Shown here in pieces: positions 62,283 through 64,000 of a DNA stretch of 64,000 nucleotides; within the stretch, counting starts at the first letter, position 1, and each line of letters opens with the position of its first letter. This DNA comes from RGIG3528 sp045598045 (GTDB lineage: Bacteria; Bacillota; Clostridia; Lachnospirales; Lachnospiraceae), in NCBI GenBank assembly GCA_045598045.1, contig JAZLLG010000055.1, positions 1 through 64,000 on the forward strand, in the 5' to 3' direction. The notes under the pieces were generated by a model. The model was not told the DNA's origin, made no database searches, and worked only from the letters and a program-made list of their open reading frames with translations. Both the position numbers and the translations under genes were made by a program.

Positions 62283-62665
62283 TATTTATCCTCCCTTCTG
62301 ATGATTCTGAAGATTTCATCAATATCGAGAGTGTGATACCTTCTGTAAAGGCTTATGGTCATTGCAAGCATTACCGCGGTAACGCTGACGCTGACAACAA
62401 TGCCTGTAAGTACAAGTCCTGCGGGAATAGGGTTAATGTAATTGACGACTGATGTATCACCATTGACAACAATAGGTGCTTTTCTGCCTTCAATATAGCC
62501 CTTTGATGCAAGGAACATATATACGGCGGTATCCATGATGTTAAGTCCCATTATTTTTTTAATAAGGTTCGGATGAAGAAAAAGTGTTGTAAATCCGATA
62601 CCGAATAAAACAATGGCGAAGGTTTCAAAATAGTTTGTAAAGAGACCATTGATTATTTCAGACAT
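62282..62665 (-). CDS. mnhC: MnhC/NuoK-like subunit
   Basis: A 127-residue protein with three membrane helices. It has 'NLIKKIMGLNIMDTAVYMFL' near 31 and the NPIPAGLVLTGIVVSVSVTA segment near 73, which corresponds to the DPIPQALVLTAIVI motif of MnhC. GGAGG lies 7 bases before the ATG at 62665; a longer frame at 62734 lacks a good site. It overlaps the next gene upstream by one base. Confidence 0.93.
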   Translation of the reverse strand: MSEIINGLFTNYFETFAIVLFGIGFTTLFLHPNLIKKIMGLNIMDTAVYMFLASKGYIEGRKAPIVVNGDTSVVNYINPIPAGLVLTGIVVSVSVTAVMLAMTISLYRRYHTLDIDEIFRIIRREDK

Positions 62666-63654
62666 TACAGGCCTCCTTTTCTGAAAAGACAATAGAATGA
62701 ATAAATAGTGCAGGCAACTACCATTCCGACACAAATATTAAGCGGAAGGATAAGCCCTGAACTCAGAATATTGCCCGGTGTTCCGTTTGAAATAAAGCTT
62801 TCAAGCTCATTTGCACCCGTAAAAAACGAATATGTCTTTGAAACGGAATAAAACAAAAGAGCAAACACCGAAATAACCTGGAAGGTTTTCATCGTGAAAA
62901 AGCGTTCGGTCTTTTTGAAGCCATAGGCATTAAGATAAAGGATGAGTCCGGCACCGATTATCGCACCGCCCGAGAAGCCTCCTCCGGCACTGAGATGACC
63001 GTTTAAAATAACATAGATTCCGAAAAGAATTATTACGGGAACAAGGAAGCGTGCGGAATGCTTGAGAATCATGTCATTTTTAGGTTCGAACCTGCGATCG
63101 TCAGCCTCTGCAGCTTCTACTTCGGCTTTATTTGCGGAAGCATCAAGCCTGAGAAGAATGAGTACACAAACCGTCGCTATAAAAAGCACATGTGATTCAC
63201 CCAAAGTATCAAATGCTCTGTAGTCAAGAATCATTCCGGCAACGATATTAACGGCTCCCGTTTCTTCTATTCCTTTTTCGGTATAGCGCTCATATACTTC
63301 ATTATTTACCGGATTGTCGGCACCACCGAATTTCGGAAGGCCCGAAACCGTATAAAGAAGGAAAGCGATAATAGCAAAGCAGAGAATAACGGAACATACA
63401 CGATAGATTTTATCGTAAATCCTTACGCCCTTTGTATCTGCCCAGCCGTCATATTTTGAAATAAGCTCTTCTGTCTTTTCCTGTTCTTTTACCCACTCCG
63501 CTTCGTTAAAGAAGTCATTGTGAATGCGGACTTCCGTTTCTTCGTTATCAACTCCGTATCCGGATTCTTCGGGGAAAGGATTCTCTTCTCCGTTTACAAA
63601 ACGGACGAGTCTGCGCCAGAAGGACTTTTCATAATCAGGTCTTACTCTGCTCAT
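62665..63654 (-). CDS. mnhB: MbhE/MnhB-like fused subunit
   Basis: A 329-residue protein. The first 75 residues are charged and cytosolic. A central part with one or two helices holds 'VAGMILDYRAFDTLGESHVL', the MbhE / MrpA C-terminal motif. The last third is MnhB, with 'LNGHLSAGGGFSGGAIIGAG' near 219-238 and further helices. Such MbhE-MnhB fusions occur in Mrp-like clusters of Clostridia. The ATG overlaps the end of the MbhD-like gene by 20 bases. Confidence 0.88.
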   Translation of the reverse strand: MSRVRPDYEKSFWRRLVRFVNGEENPFPEESGYGVDNEETEVRIHNDFFNEAEWVKEQEKTEELISKYDGWADTKGVRIYDKIYRVCSVILCFAIIAFLLYTVSGLPKFGGADNPVNNEVYERYTEKGIEETGAVNIVAGMILDYRAFDTLGESHVLFIATVCVLILLRLDASANKAEVEAAEADDRRFEPKNDMILKHSARFLVPVIILFGIYVILNGHLSAGGGFSGGAIIGAGLILYLNAYGFKKTERFFTMKTFQVISVFALLFYSVSKTYSFFTGANELESFISNGTPGNILSSGLILPLNICVGMVVACTIYSFYCLFRKGGL

Positions 63655-63922
63655 CGATCTTTTCCTCCTTTTTGTCCGTTATTTTATCGTTCATTTTATG
63701 TATTTTTTTCAGAGTGACAAAGAACAGCACGGAAGTGATGCCCGCTCCAACCGCAGCCTCGGTAATTGCAAGATCCGGAGATTCAAGCACAAACCAGATT
63801 ACGGACATAATAACTCCGTACGACATGAAAATCTGAATTGAAGTCAGAAGGTTTTTACATAAAGCGGTCGCTATGGCACATATAACAAGCCCGACCAGAA
63901 GAATAATTGTAAATAATTTCAT
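63635..63922 (-). CDS. MbhD/DUF4040-like subunit
   Basis: A 95-residue protein with three helices and 'LESPDLAITEAAVGAGIT' near 48-65, the motif of the DUF4040/MbhD domain that corresponds to the MrpA C-terminal part. The ATG overlaps the stop of the gene before it (ATGA). Confidence 0.9.
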   Translation of the reverse strand: MKLFTIILLVGLVICAIATALCKNLLTSIQIFMSYGVIMSVIWFVLESPDLAITEAAVGAGITSVLFFVTLKKIHKMNDKITDKKEEKIDEQSKT

Positions 63923-64000
63923 TCCGACTCCTTTCCGTCTAAATCCTTCTCTTCGTACTCTTTACCCTTTGCAGAAGGATTGGATGTTGTTTCCAAAAGA
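63919..64000 (-). CDS. mnhG: C-terminal end of an MnhG-like subunit (partial)
   Basis: The last 27 codons of a gene that enters from the right. The visible tail reads LLETTSNPSAKGKEYEEKDL and ends ESE, a charged tail. MnhG is suggested only by the gene order (G before the MbhD-like gene); the tail itself is not diagnostic. Confidence 0.5.
   Translation of the reverse strand, partial: LLETTSNPSAKGKEYEEKDLDGKESE

Overview
This 64 kb window looks like core chromosome of a low-to-mid GC Firmicute of the class Clostridia, most likely Lachnospiraceae-like. The reasons are a PolC-type replicase, the Firmicutes orders ylxM-ffh-rpsP-khpA-rimM-trmD-rplS-rbgA-rnhB and rimP-nusA-ylxR-ylxQ-infB-rbfA-truB-ribF, the pyrH-frr-uppS-cdsA-dxr-rseP-ispG-polC order, an IspH-ribosomal protein S1 fusion, and a Na+-pumping decarboxylase. 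Every convincing gene is on the minus strand, so transcription runs from high to low coordinates and the operons are described in that direction.

Layout from right (upstream) to left. 64000-55857: membrane cluster of Mrp/Mbh-antiporter type (MnhG tail, MbhD-like, MbhE/MnhB-like, MnhC and four large antiporter-like subunits). 55838-49224: folD, rimO, pgsA, a BaiN-like flavoprotein, cmk and ispH-rpsA, closed by a strong terminator. 49087-41825: cheR, plsX, acpP, rnc, smc, ftsY. 41617-39602: a Thr/Pro-rich surface protein and a small membrane protein. 39379-37707: recA-recX. 37417-33925: oadG, biotin carrier, oadB, oadA. 33807-22033: bactofilin, pyrH, frr, uppS, cdsA, dxr, rseP, ispG, polC. 21906-21093: tRNA-Glu(CTC) and tdk. 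20992-18344: alaS. 18188-10558: the nusA-infB operon ending in a short ribF. 10516-6902: a 1204-residue secreted protein with three InlB-type repeats. 6814-224: the ffh/rpsP/trmD/rplS operon, then lepB-rbgA-rnhB and an FlhB C-domain protein. 133-1: the 5' end of a group IIC-type intron sitting directly behind the operon terminator and running off the window.

Most genes serve translation, ribosome assembly, protein export, isoprenoid and phospholipid synthesis, and replication or repair. The accessory parts are the two surface proteins, the intron, the Na+ decarboxylase and the antiporter-like cluster. The last two could form a Na+/H+ circuit (inference). I saw no CRISPR array, prophage, insertion sequence, rRNA or plus-strand gene. 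I did not find a clear new defence or biosynthetic system. The points most worth checking are the intron at the terminator, the short ribF next to the giant surface-protein gene, the signal peptidase with Arg at the catalytic Lys position, the hairpins before rnc and cheR, and the four-fold antiporter-like cluster.
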